Assembly: GCA_031425155.1 (NCBI GenBank)
Contig: JANPIV010000044.1
Span: 1 to 64,000, forward strand
Reading direction: 5' to 3'
From: M3007 sp031425155
GTDB taxonomy: Bacteria > Bacteroidota > Bacteroidia > Chitinophagales > Saprospiraceae
DNA length: 64,000 bases
The notes beneath the pieces are model-generated. The model had not been told where the DNA came from and ran no database searches. It was given only the letters and a program-made list of their open reading frames with translations. The position numbers were made by a program, and so were the translations under genes. Below, piece by piece: positions 43,423-51,580 of the stretch. Within the stretch, counting starts at the first letter, position 1, and every line of letters begins with the position of its first letter.

Positions 43423-44694
43423 ATGTCGCATAAGTATTTGAATATCACAGTATTGCTTTTGCTGTTTGCCTTAAATCTCTCCGCAGCCACCCACCACGTC
43501 GGCAATGGCCAGCCCCACGTCACCATTCGCCAAGCATTGTCTAAAGCCCAATCCGGTGACACTATTTGCGTCCATGAGGGTACCTACGCCGAGGGCAACC
43601 TGACCATAGACAAAGCCCTGACGCTTATCGGCATCGGCTATCCGGTGCTGGATGGACAGCACCAGTGCGAAATGATCACCGTGACGGCTTCCGACGTGTG
43701 CATCCGGGGCTTCGAGCTGCACAACAGCGGACAGCTCAGTACGCTCGACATAGCGGGCATTAAAGTGCTCTCCGCCAACCGCGTGGTGCTGGAAGACAAC
43801 TGGCTGCGCGATTGCAATTTCGGCATTTACCTCTCCGACGCCAACGATTGCCAGGTGGTGCGCAACGACATCCAGGGCATCATCAAGGAAGAGCAGAACA
43901 GTGGCAACGGCATTCACCTGTGGAAGTGCGCGCGGGTGCTGGTGGAATGGAATCACCTGACTGGCCACCGCGACGGCATCTATTTCGAGTTTGTGACCGA
44001 CTCCGAAATCCGCTATAACGAAAGCGAACAAAACCTGCGCTACGGCTTGCATTTTATGTTTTCCCACCACGACTACTACCACCACAACCAGTTCCACCAC
44101 AACGGCGCGGGTGTGGCGGTGATGTACTCGCGACAAGTTGAAATGACGCAGAACGAATTTGGTTACAATTGGGGCGGCAGTGCTTATGGCCTGCTACTCA
44201 AGGACATTTCGGACAGCCATATCTGGAAAAACACCTTCGAGCATAATTCGGCGGCCGTGTACATGGAAGGAGCCAGCCGCATTATCCTGGAACAAAACCA
44301 GTTTCGTGAAAACGGCTGGGCCCTGCGGGTGCAGGCCAGCTGCGATGCCAACGTAATCCGCCAAAACAACTTTTTCGGCAACTCCTTCGATGTGTCCACC
44401 AACGGCAGCCTGGTACTCAACACTTTCGACGGCAACTACTGGGACCGCTACGAGGGCTACGACCTCCACCGCGATGGCGTGGGCGACGTACCCTTCCGCC
44501 CGGTCTGCCTCTATGCCGTGGTGGTAGAGCGGATGCCCTATGGCCTCATGCTAATGCGCAGCCTGATGGTGTATCTGATGGACAAAGCGGAGAAAATCAT
44601 CCCCTCGCTCACGCCGGAACAACTCATGGACGCAAAACCGGCGATGCAACCTTTAACAATGAATGATGAATTAATAAGAAGGAATGCCACTTGA
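43423..44694 (+). CDS. nosD: Periplasmic NosD
   Basis: 423 aa with a signal peptide (ITVLLLLFALNLSAATH). Right-handed beta-helix of parallel repeats (RVVLEDNWLRDCNFGIYLSDANDCQVV..., N-rich turns), then GNYWDRYEGYDLHRDGVGDVPF, the NosD signature. Works with the NosFY ABC transporter in CuZ maturation. Its 3' end overlaps the cupin start by 11 nt. Confidence 0.93.
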   Translation: MSHKYLNITVLLLLFALNLSAATHHVGNGQPHVTIRQALSKAQSGDTICVHEGTYAEGNLTIDKALTLIGIGYPVLDGQHQCEMITVTASDVCIRGFELHNSGQLSTLDIAGIKVLSANRVVLEDNWLRDCNFGIYLSDANDCQVVRNDIQGIIKEEQNSGNGIHLWKCARVLVEWNHLTGHRDGIYFEFVTDSEIRYNESEQNLRYGLHFMFSHHDYYHHNQFHHNGAGVAVMYSRQVEMTQNEFGYNWGGSAYGLLLKDISDSHIWKNTFEHNSAAVYMEGASRIILEQNQFRENGWALRVQASCDANVIRQNNFFGNSFDVSTNGSLVLNTFDGNYWDRYEGYDLHRDGVGDVPFRPVCLYAVVVERMPYGLMLMRSLMVYLMDKAEKIIPSLTPEQLMDAKPAMQPLTMNDELIRRNAT

Positions 44695-45070
44695 TAGCTT
44701 TTATTCTAAAAAAAATATGATCATGCCTACTGATTTGCCCATTGCACAGTCCGTACCTAATGACCACGGCTTCGCTATCGCGCTGGCTGACCAGCTGGAT
44801 TTTCGTCCCGAAAAATTCAACAGCAAAGTGCTGTTCCGCGAGGCGGGTTTTAGCCTCATCCTGTTCGCTTTATTGAAAGACCAGGTAATTCCGGCGCATA
44901 AAACGCCGCATAATGCCTACCTGCAATGTCTTGAAGGTGAGGCGACCGTGGCCATTGGCGACGTGGAATATCCCCTGCAACAAGGCGAAATCATCCTGCT
45001 GCCCAAGGAAATCTTGCACGGTATCGTAGCTTTGAAAGACACCAAACTATTGCTGATAAAACAGCAATAA
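44684..45070 (+). CDS. Small cupin in the nos operon
   Basis: 128 aa. Cupin barrel: VIPAHKTPHNAYLQCLEGEATVAIGDVEYPLQQGEIILLPKEILHGI with metal-binding His/Glu candidates. ATGs at 44717 and 44723 are alternative starts. Between nosD and a haemoglobin gene; a sensor or detoxifying role is inference. A truncated paralogue lies at 38895. Confidence 0.85.
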   Translation: MPLDSFYSKKNMIMPTDLPIAQSVPNDHGFAIALADQLDFRPEKFNSKVLFREAGFSLILFALLKDQVIPAHKTPHNAYLQCLEGEATVAIGDVEYPLQQGEIILLPKEILHGIVALKDTKLLLIKQQ

Positions 45071-45082
45071 AACCGCCAGGCA

Positions 45083-45478
45083 ATGAAACGGGATATACAA
45101 AACAGGCAAGACGTAGAACATTTTGTGGATGCGTTCTACAAAAAAGTCGTGGATGATGAGATCATCGGATACATTTTTAATCAGGTGGCCGGTTTTAGTT
45201 GGGAAAAGCACATTACGGTCATGTACAGTTTCTGGGAGACGGTGCTCTTTGGCGTAATGTCGTACAAAGGCAACCCGATGCTGGCCCATATTGAACTGCA
45301 CAAAAAAGTACCGTTGAACGCCGCGCATTTTGACCAGTGGAAAAAGTTGTTTTTTGAAACCATTGATGACCTTTTTGCAGGCGAAAAGGTAGAAGATGCC
45401 AAGCGGCGCGTAGAGGAAATGAGTGTCTTAATTCAACATAAAATCAAGGCCAGCGAAAGCAAAGGCTTTATCCAATGA
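45083..45478 (+). CDS. Group III truncated haemoglobin
   Basis: 131 aa. YKKVVDDEIIGYIFNQV, then HITVMYSFWETVLFG and GNPMLAHIELHKKVPLNAAHFDQW are typical of class III (P) truncated haemoglobins, with the proximal His in the LAHIELH segment. Probable NO or O2 chemistry, protecting copper and heme enzymes of the operon. 12 nt behind the cupin. Confidence 0.92.
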   Translation: MKRDIQNRQDVEHFVDAFYKKVVDDEIIGYIFNQVAGFSWEKHITVMYSFWETVLFGVMSYKGNPMLAHIELHKKVPLNAAHFDQWKKLFFETIDDLFAGEKVEDAKRRVEEMSVLIQHKIKASESKGFIQ

Positions 45479-45512
45479 AACCTGCATTTTTTCAAGATTA
45501 AAATACAATTAC

Positions 45513-46076
45513 ATGAAAATCAACTTCTTATTTCGCTCTTTGCTCGCCTTGTTGGTGATGCTTACCTTTGCCTACTGCACCAACACCGCGCCCGACCAAT
45601 CATCTGCCACCACCCAATCGTCGGCCTCCGAAGCCGGAGGTCAATCCGCCGTGCAGGACGATGTATCGCAAAAAGACGTGGTGAAGGTAGCCGTTGGCAG
45701 CCCGGACCATACCACTCTGGTCACCGCCATAAAAGCCGCTGAACTCGTGGATGTACTGTCCAACGCCGGACCGTTCACGGTGTTCGCGCCGACCAATGCC
45801 GCGTTCAGCCTATTACCCGCCGGCACGGTGGAAGGCCTGCTGAAACCCGATAAAAAAGAGGCGTTGCAGGATATTTTGCAGTACCATGTCGCCGTGGGCG
45901 TGTACAAACCGGACATGCTGCAGGACGGCCAGGTGATCTCCATGGCCAATGGCGGCAACGTCACTATCGGCCTGAAAGACGGCAAAATGACCGTCAACGG
46001 TGCCAACGTGCTGGCGACCATCCCGGCCAGCAACGGCATCGTTCACGTAATTGACGGGGTGCTTTTACCTAAATAA
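45513..46076 (+). CDS. Fasciclin-domain lipoprotein
   Basis: 187 aa with a lipoprotein signal (LLALLVMLTFAYCTN) and a Ser/Thr/Gln-rich linker. One FAS1 domain: LVDVLSNAGPFTVFAPTNAAFS ... ASNGIVHVIDGVLLP. FAS1 domains mediate adhesion. Some nos clusters carry one, but its role in N2O reduction is unknown. Confidence 0.92.
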   Translation: MKINFLFRSLLALLVMLTFAYCTNTAPDQSSATTQSSASEAGGQSAVQDDVSQKDVVKVAVGSPDHTTLVTAIKAAELVDVLSNAGPFTVFAPTNAAFSLLPAGTVEGLLKPDKKEALQDILQYHVAVGVYKPDMLQDGQVISMANGGNVTIGLKDGKMTVNGANVLATIPASNGIVHVIDGVLLPK

Positions 46077-46137
46077 TGAATAATGATGAATGATGAATGC
46101 TGCCGTACGCGACATTCATCATTCATCATTATTCATT
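46075..46137. repeat. Hairpin with heptad arms between the fasciclin gene and nosF
   Basis: 46075-46099 pairs with 46113-46137 over 25 perfect base pairs. The arms are AATAATG and ATGAATG heptads. It starts inside the stop codon of the fasciclin gene and the periodic tract continues to 46145, six bases before the nosF start. Confidence 0.9.
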
Positions 46138-46150
46138 CATCATTAAAAAA

Positions 46151-46870
46151 ATGCTCGAATCCATCCACCTGTCCAAGTCCTTCGGCAAACTGAAAGCCCT
46201 GGATCGCCTGAGCATCCGCATGGAGGCCGGGCAGGCCGTGTCGCTCGTGGGGCCAAACGGCTCCGGTAAAACGACCTTCCTGAAATGCCTGCTTGGCCTG
46301 GTCATCCCCGACAGCGGCGACCTGTGCTTAAATGGGCAGTCTATCCTCAGCCAATGGGACTACCGGCGGCAGATCGGCTATATGCCCCAGATCGGGCGTT
46401 ACCCCGACAATATGCGCGTCGGGCAGGTGTTCGATATGGTCCGGGAAATCCGTCGCGACACATTCAGCCACCTGGATGACGATCTGATGCAGGCCTTTGA
46501 AGTTAGCAAATTTGCCCATAAACCTATGCGTACTCTTTCTGGCGGCACCCGCCAGAAAGTGAGTGCCTGCCTGGCTTTCCTCTTCGACCCCGACGTACTG
46601 GTGCTGGACGAACCGACCGCCGGGCTGGACCCGGTGGCCTCCGAAATACTGAAAGAAAAAGTACTGGTTGAAAAAGCTAAAGGCAAACTGGTACTGGTGA
46701 CCTCCCACATCCTCAGTGATTTGGAAGAACTAACCACCGATGTGATGTACCTCATCGAAGGAAAACTGCAATTTTACCAGTCTATCGAACAATTGAAATC
46801 CCGCACGGGCGAGGATAAACTCAACCGCGCCCTGGCGCAAGTGATGAAACAAAATGCTACGAATAGTTAA
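46151..46870 (+). CDS. nosF: Copper-maturation ABC ATPase NosF
   Basis: 239 aa. Walker A GPNGSGKTT, signature LSGGTRQKV, Walker B VLVLDEPTAGLDP. Partner of NosY, needed with NosD for CuZ assembly. The start MLESIHLSKSFG is chosen; an in-frame ATG at 46097 lies inside the repeat hairpin. It overlaps nosY by 17 nt. Confidence 0.92.
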   Translation: MLESIHLSKSFGKLKALDRLSIRMEAGQAVSLVGPNGSGKTTFLKCLLGLVIPDSGDLCLNGQSILSQWDYRRQIGYMPQIGRYPDNMRVGQVFDMVREIRRDTFSHLDDDLMQAFEVSKFAHKPMRTLSGGTRQKVSACLAFLFDPDVLVLDEPTAGLDPVASEILKEKVLVEKAKGKLVLVTSHILSDLEELTTDVMYLIEGKLQFYQSIEQLKSRTGEDKLNRALAQVMKQNATNS

Positions 46871-47621
46871 GTACGTCCTTTACGACATTCTGCAAAACCA
46901 GATTGTCATTGGTTACACTTTATTCCTGCTGGCCGTCTCGTTTGGGTTGTTCAATATGAGCGGCGACCCCACCAAGGGACTGGTGAGCCTGCTGAACATT
47001 GTGCTGATCGTCACGCCATTAGTCAGTATTATATTTGCCACCATTCATTTTTATAATGCCTCCGAGTTCATTGAATTGCTGGCGGCACAGCCTATTCGAC
47101 GCAGCGTTATTATTTGGAGTGAATTTTTGGGTTTGGCAGTAGCCATGAAACTGGCAGTGCTGGTGGGCATTGGTATTCCGGTGGCACTCTATGCTCCCAA
47201 CGCAACGGGGTTGACGCTTTTGATCGCAGCAATAGGCCTTTCAGTGGCATTTGTGGCCATCGCTTTGCTGGCGGCGGTAATCACCCGCGACAAGGCAAAA
47301 GGCATTGGCGTGGCATTGCTCCTTTGGTTCTACTTCGCGCTACTGTACGATGCGCTGGTGTTGTTCCTGATGTTCAGTTTGGCCGATTATCCACTGGAAA
47401 AAGTAATGCTGGTTTTTATTTCCTTCAATCCGATTGATCTTGCGCGGGTGGTCGTACTGCTGCAAATGGATATTTCCGCGCTCATGGGTTACACCGGAGC
47501 CTTATTCCGGGAATTTCTCGGTACAGGGTGGGGTATAGGTTTTGCGTTTGTGGTACTTCTATTCTGGATATTTATTCCCATCAGTATAGCCGTGCGGATG
47601 TTTCGACGCAAGGATTTATAA
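46854..47621 (+). CDS. nosY: ABC permease NosY
   Basis: 255 aa, six membrane helices, start MLRIVKYVLYDILQNQIVIGY typical of NosY. Central ATREDK-like loop ITRDKAKGIGVALLLWF. Last gene of the nos operon; it is convergent with the next gene, one base apart. Confidence 0.9.
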   Translation: MLRIVKYVLYDILQNQIVIGYTLFLLAVSFGLFNMSGDPTKGLVSLLNIVLIVTPLVSIIFATIHFYNASEFIELLAAQPIRRSVIIWSEFLGLAVAMKLAVLVGIGIPVALYAPNATGLTLLIAAIGLSVAFVAIALLAAVITRDKAKGIGVALLLWFYFALLYDALVLFLMFSLADYPLEKVMLVFISFNPIDLARVVVLLQMDISALMGYTGALFREFLGTGWGIGFAFVVLLFWIFIPISIAVRMFRRKDL

Positions 47622-47622
47622 A

Positions 47623-48408
47623 CTAGCGCTCTCTCTTTTCAATTACCATTATTTTACCCGGCTCCACACCCCATTTATTGGGCATACACTGGTGAAAAAC
47701 CGCCGTAGTATTGCACACCTGGAATTCATCTAGTTCTGGATAACCATTCGTATTTTTTAATTTAAATTTCCGTAACTGCCCTTCAAAGTTCCACTCGCTC
47801 AGCGTGACGCAATCGGTGAATTCGTCGCGGAGTAAAGTAGTTTCCCTGCCGCCATATACCAGAAAATACTGGCCAATATGCACCAGAGTGCCGCCCCTGA
47901 CGGCCAGCCGGTCATCGTCGGTTAAGGTGAATAGCGACAAATAATCTTTATTTTGCACTACACTATCTATCAGAGTCTTAATTGGGAACACAGTCAGGAA
48001 CGGGAAAGTGATTTCATAACCGCTGGCCAGATCGTAGCCATAACCACCCATTATATAGGCCGTATCATTATCTATCGTATAGCTATATTGATAGCCCGAA
48101 AACTGGTCGGCCACGAAAGGCGGGAAATAACTCAGCGGCAATGCGTATGTCTTCCGGGCTTGTTCATCCACGATCAGCATATCGCAGTTATAAACGCCTA
48201 CCGAATCGGGTGCCTGCGCATCCATAAACCTGCCACCAACCACTACTTTGAAATGCCCGGAATGAAAAGTAGCCGTGCCAGTCATCGCGGGCAGCGTAGC
48301 ACCGGGAAATTCATAGATCGCCTTGGAGTCGGAAAAGCAGACAAACTGACTCTTTACCAAGTGGATCTGCATAATAGAAAAAAATAATAGTAGGGTGGTG
48401 GTGCGCAT
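47623..48408 (-). CDS. Exported orphan, possibly beta-propeller
   Basis: About 261 aa with a signal peptide (MRTTTLLLFFSIMQIHLVKSQ). Mostly beta, with repeats of the form GGxxxD/Y...YxxGG (KVVVGGRFMD, AYIMGGYGYD, YFLVYGGRE), reminiscent of kelch strands but not a clean match. It has a Crp/Fnr-type promoter and a partial second copy at 39208. ORF starts before 48408 would lie upstream of the predicted transcript start. Confidence 0.65.
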   Translation of the reverse strand: MRTTTLLLFFSIMQIHLVKSQFVCFSDSKAIYEFPGATLPAMTGTATFHSGHFKVVVGGRFMDAQAPDSVGVYNCDMLIVDEQARKTYALPLSYFPPFVADQFSGYQYSYTIDNDTAYIMGGYGYDLASGYEITFPFLTVFPIKTLIDSVVQNKDYLSLFTLTDDDRLAVRGGTLVHIGQYFLVYGGRETTLLRDEFTDCVTLSEWNFEGQLRKFKLKNTNGYPELDEFQVCNTTAVFHQCMPNKWGVEPGKIMVIEKRER

Positions 48409-48424
48409 GTCTTTTTCTTTTCTG

Positions 48425-48489
48425 CAAAAGTGGGGGGTGGACAAAGGGCCAACAATGATGGTCATCACGGTATAGAGCAATATTGGTCA
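48425..48489 (-). promoter_or_regulatory. Tandem Crp/Fnr-like boxes and promoter for the exported orphan
   Basis: Inner box TGATGGTCATCA (48456-48467), a perfect palindrome; outer box 48478-48489 (one good half-site GTCA). -7 CACTTTTG reads 48432-48425. Spacing 22 and 36.5 bp. The divergent small-RNA promoter begins 18 bp away. Confidence 0.75.
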
Positions 48490-48507
48490 GTTACCCAAAC
48501 ACTAGAT

Positions 48508-48572
48508 TCACCAAAGTCATCTCTCGATATGATGCAGGTCATTTTCTACAGTTTTTGGCTTAGGCACCTTTG
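48508..48572 (+). promoter_or_regulatory. Tandem Crp/Fnr-like boxes and promoter for a candidate small RNA
   Basis: Outer box TCACCAAAGTCA (48508-48519, one good half), inner box TGATGCAGGTCA (48530-48541), -7 CACCTTTG (48565-48572), identical to that of the nosZ promoter. Spacing 22 and 36.5 bp. Transcription would begin near 48577, where there is no gene. Confidence 0.7.
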
Positions 48573-48576
48573 TGGT

Positions 48577-48704
48577 ACAAATGATTGCTTTACTAAAAAA
48601 AGCAACATAAGAAAAGGCTGCCATCCAGATTCTGGTGAAGTAGCCGGATAGGTAGGAATGGTTTTGCACTGGCAGGTTTCCCGCAACGGGCGACCTGCTT
48701 TTTT
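48577..48704 (+). ncRNA. Candidate regulon small RNA
   Basis: About 128 nt from the predicted start of the promoter above to a strong terminator. The terminator stem is GCAGGT/ACCTGC with an inner CCCG-CAA-CGGG stem, followed by six T residues (48672-48704). The only open frame is nine codons (MIALLKKAT at 48581). The combination of regulated promoter, short body and terminator is what an FNR-type regulatory RNA would look like. The body could alternatively be a relic of a lost gene. Confidence 0.5.
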
Positions 48705-49743
48705 AATTGGGCAACATCCGTAGTTTTTCCACTTTCAAGACGGTTACTACCCCGTCTTTAATTTCCAGCATATTTTCGTTTTTAAAGTCGGTGAGGGTGC
48801 GGATGAGCGTCTCTTTGGCCGTGCCCGCCAATGCCGCCAGGTCCTCACGGAGCAGGTGGATGACCGGCCCATTCTGATCGCACAGGTGCGTGAGTGCCGT
48901 AGCGACCCGTTTGCGCACGGAATTGTAGGCCAGTTCGATGAGCTGCTGTTCGCGCTCGGCAATGTGGCTGGCGAGCATCTTGATAAAACGGGCATTCACA
49001 TCGCGATTACCAAACACCAGGGCGGCGAAGTCCTGCTTTGGCACCAGTTTGATGCTGCAATCTTCGAGAGCCGCCGCGCTTTCGGCGTAGGAGTCTTCTT
49101 TGAAAAGAGCCAGAAAGCCCAGAAAATCACCCATTTGGGCCACTTTCACGATCAGTTCCCGTCCGTCATCGCTGGTCTTGAAGATTTTGACCTTACCCCT
49201 TTCTACAAAATACAGCCAGCGAGGATGCTCGCCTTCCCGGAAAATCAGGTCTTTTTTCTTATAATGCCGCAGCTCCCGATTCTCCGACAGGTGTTTGATG
49301 GCTTCCAGGGCCCGGGCTTCATCTATAAAGCGTTCGAGCGAGCCACCTGATTGCGCCGAGGCGGCCCGCAGCCGTTCGCTTTTTTTCAGGCGGCTTTCGA
49401 TGGTTTGCAGCAAGGCCACATCATCGAAGGGTTTGGTCACGTAGTCGTCGGCCCCAAGTGACATACCCCGGCGGAAGTCTTCCTTTTCGGCTTTGGCAGT
49501 AAGAAAAATAAAAGGAATGTCCGCAGTCTTGACCTGTCGGCTGAGGATGTGCAGCACCCCGTAGCCGTCCAGTTCGGGCATCATGATGTCGCACAAGATC
49601 AGGTCGGGTAGCTCGGCCTGGGCTTTGGCAGCCCCCATTTTGCCATTTTCGGCGGTGAGGGCCTCATAACCGCTAAGGGTCAGAATTTCAGCGAGATTCT
49701 CGCGAACGTCCAAATTGTCTTCGATGACGAGAATTTTCTTCAT
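48703..49743 (-). CDS. Response regulator fused to a Crp/Fnr domain
   Basis: 346 aa. Residues 1-120 are a receiver domain (VIEDNLDVREN; phospho-acceptor Asp in LILCDIMMPELDG; FLTAKA; DDYVTKPFD). Residues about 150-265 are a cyclic-nucleotide-type domain (REGEHPRWLYFVERGKVKIFK). The C-terminus is a Crp helix-turn-helix (REDLAALAGTAKETLIRTLTDFKNE). It has no FNR-type cysteine cluster, so the signal is likely phosphorylation plus a ligand. Its own promoter carries the regulon boxes. Best candidate for the protein that binds them. Confidence 0.92.
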   Translation of the reverse strand: MKKILVIEDNLDVRENLAEILTLSGYEALTAENGKMGAAKAQAELPDLILCDIMMPELDGYGVLHILSRQVKTADIPFIFLTAKAEKEDFRRGMSLGADDYVTKPFDDVALLQTIESRLKKSERLRAASAQSGGSLERFIDEARALEAIKHLSENRELRHYKKKDLIFREGEHPRWLYFVERGKVKIFKTSDDGRELIVKVAQMGDFLGFLALFKEDSYAESAAALEDCSIKLVPKQDFAALVFGNRDVNARFIKMLASHIAEREQQLIELAYNSVRKRVATALTHLCDQNGPVIHLLREDLAALAGTAKETLIRTLTDFKNENMLEIKDGVVTVLKVEKLRMLPN

Positions 49744-49750
49744 GGTAATG

Positions 49751-49815
49751 CAAAAGTAAAAACTTGCGTCACTTCTCCTACTGATTTCTATCAATCTCCG
49801 CGCTAAGCGGCGTCA
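49751..49815 (-). promoter_or_regulatory. Shared box pair, minus-strand promoter of the REC-Crp gene
   Basis: -7 TACTTTTG reads 49758-49751. The inner box for this direction is TGATTTCTATCA (49782-49793), centre 36.5 bp away; the outer is TAAGCGGCGTCA (49804-49815). The predicted start is only about three bases before the ATG, so the message is nearly leaderless. Confidence 0.7.
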
Positions 49816-49846
49816 TAGTGGCGCAAAGCGACCAGATGCACCTTTG
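49782..49846 (+). promoter_or_regulatory. Shared box pair, plus-strand promoter of the CBS/USP genes
   Basis: The same two boxes read in the other direction: TAAGCGGCGTCA is now inner (36.5 bp from the -7 CACCTTTG at 49839-49846) and TGATTTCTATCA is outer. One box pair can therefore serve both divergent promoters symmetrically. Confidence 0.75.
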
Positions 49847-49877
49847 TGTTATCATTCATCAAAAATAATTTCTACCT

Positions 49878-50345
49878 ATGAATCTTTTTGCTCCTGTTTC
49901 CAGCCTAATGACTGACTATCATCATTTAGTGGTAGTGAGTCCCGAAGAATCGCTGACGAAAGTGAAGGAAATTTTCGATACTCATGATTTTCACCACATT
50001 CCGGTTATGCGTTTTCGCGAGATCGTCGGCATTATCAGCAAGCATGATTTTGAACACTTTTTGGGCGGCGACTCTGCCAGTCAGGAAGACCGTTTTATGA
50101 ACGAAAAACGCCTCGAACGTACTACCGCCAAAGATATAATGGTCAAACGGCTGGGCAAAGTAGAATCAACCGACCGGCTCAATGTCGCGGTGGATATTTT
50201 TACCCTCAATCGTTTTCATGCGCTGCCGGTAGTGGACGATGGCGAACTGGTGGGCATCATCACGCCTTATGACATTCTACGCAGACTGTCGCAGGAAAAG
50301 CCGATTGATCCCAGCATGGTATATGAAAATATAGACAACTTATGA
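49878..50345 (+). CDS. Two-CBS-domain protein
   Basis: 155 aa, two CBS domains (VSSLMTDYHHLVVVSPEESL; AKDIMVKRLGKVESTDRL) each ending in HHIPVM or HALPVVDDG. Paralogue of 17324-17770. It overlaps the USP gene by 4 nt. Probably an energy-state sensor working with the stress protein. Confidence 0.93.
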   Translation: MNLFAPVSSLMTDYHHLVVVSPEESLTKVKEIFDTHDFHHIPVMRFREIVGIISKHDFEHFLGGDSASQEDRFMNEKRLERTTAKDIMVKRLGKVESTDRLNVAVDIFTLNRFHALPVVDDGELVGIITPYDILRRLSQEKPIDPSMVYENIDNL

Positions 50346-51556
50346 AAAAACTCGATTCCACCTCTCCCGCTTCCGTATCCTGCGATGGCGGTTGCGAGGG
50401 TTGTGGCAAAATCCACCTTAAACTATTGGGCTCCCATGATGCCGACAGTCAGCTGCTGCGCAAAAACGTGGAAGCCGCCCTCAGCAACTTTCCAATAGCC
50501 CACAAAATCATGGAGGTCGGTGAACCGAACGCCATCGCCGCTGCCGGCGTGGCCACGCTGCCTGCGCTGATGCTCGATGGGCAACTTCTCGTGCAAGGCC
50601 GGGTGCCAGCGGTGGAGGAAATAGTCGGCATGTTACGCGACCATCCGTTGCAGCGCAGCAAGCTCTATCGCTTGCGCAGCATTGCCGTCGCCGTGGACAT
50701 TAGTACGGGCTCCGACAGTGCCTTGCGTTTTGCCTGGCATCTCGCTGAAAAAGTAGGTGCCAGCCTGGAAGTGTTGTATGCTATGGACAGTATTTTCGTC
50801 GGGCATACGCCTTCCGCGTCGGGTTTCCTGTCCGGCTATCAGCATACGATGCAGATCGAACTGGATACCTTTATCCAGGAGACAATGGCCCGCATAGGGG
50901 TAACGTACGATCTGCCTGCCCCTGGAGCACCGGGTCAGCAGCAGCAAAACTTACCGGCTATTCATTCCAAAGTGATCTACGGGTTCCCGGATGCGGCCCT
51001 GGAGGAATGTTCCAAACGGGTGGACCTGCTGGTGTTGGGTACGACCGGGCGGGGCGCATTGGGCAAAAAACTTTTTGGTTCGGTCAGTACAGAAGTGTCG
51101 AAACAGGCGCATTGTCCGGTGCTGCTGGTGCCACCTGATGCCGAGTTCCGGGGTTTGCGGAATATGCTGTATGCCAGCCATTTCGATTCGCTGAGTACTT
51201 TGCAGATTCAGCAGGCAGTCTCGTTTGCACGTCATTTCGATGGGCAACTGCACTTTGTGCATGTCGGGCGGAACAATGACAAAGGGATCGCTTTGCAGCG
51301 CAAGCTGTTTGAAGCAAGTTACCGCGAATCGCAGGCGGAACAGCCGTTTTTGTTCTCCGAAACGGTAGGCGAAGATGTAATAGGCGCGCTGTATGACTAT
51401 TCTCTTTTCCACCGTATCGAACTGCTGGTCTTTGTTACGCACCAGCGCAATGCCTGGGAGAATATTCTCCATCGCAGCGTCACTCGCGAAGCGGCACTCA
51501 GTACAGATTATTTGCCCATTCTTATTATTCATTCGGATGATGATATGGTGGGGTGA
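50342..51556 (+). CDS. Universal stress protein with thioredoxin-like N-terminus
   Basis: 404 aa. Residues 1-100: a Cys-rich start (CDGGCEGCGK) and a thioredoxin/glutaredoxin-like fold (VATLPALMLDGQLLVQG) with no complete CxxC at the usual place. Residues about 112-265 and 275-404 are Usp domains; the first has VLGTTGRGALGKKLFGSVS, an ATP-binding G-2x-G-9x-G-S-type motif. The last 46 codons recur as a remnant at 56.7 kb. Confidence 0.9.
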   Translation: MKKLDSTSPASVSCDGGCEGCGKIHLKLLGSHDADSQLLRKNVEAALSNFPIAHKIMEVGEPNAIAAAGVATLPALMLDGQLLVQGRVPAVEEIVGMLRDHPLQRSKLYRLRSIAVAVDISTGSDSALRFAWHLAEKVGASLEVLYAMDSIFVGHTPSASGFLSGYQHTMQIELDTFIQETMARIGVTYDLPAPGAPGQQQQNLPAIHSKVIYGFPDAALEECSKRVDLLVLGTTGRGALGKKLFGSVSTEVSKQAHCPVLLVPPDAEFRGLRNMLYASHFDSLSTLQIQQAVSFARHFDGQLHFVHVGRNNDKGIALQRKLFEASYRESQAEQPFLFSETVGEDVIGALYDYSLFHRIELLVFVTHQRNAWENILHRSVTREAALSTDYLPILIIHSDDDMVG

Positions 51557-51580
51557 TGATCAGAACCAACCAGAAGGCTT

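Noticed and set aside
48703..49743. Oxygen-sensing FNR with a 4Fe-4S cluster
   Set aside because: The N-terminal Cys cluster of FNR is absent; the protein begins with a receiver domain and its few cysteines are not in FNR positions.
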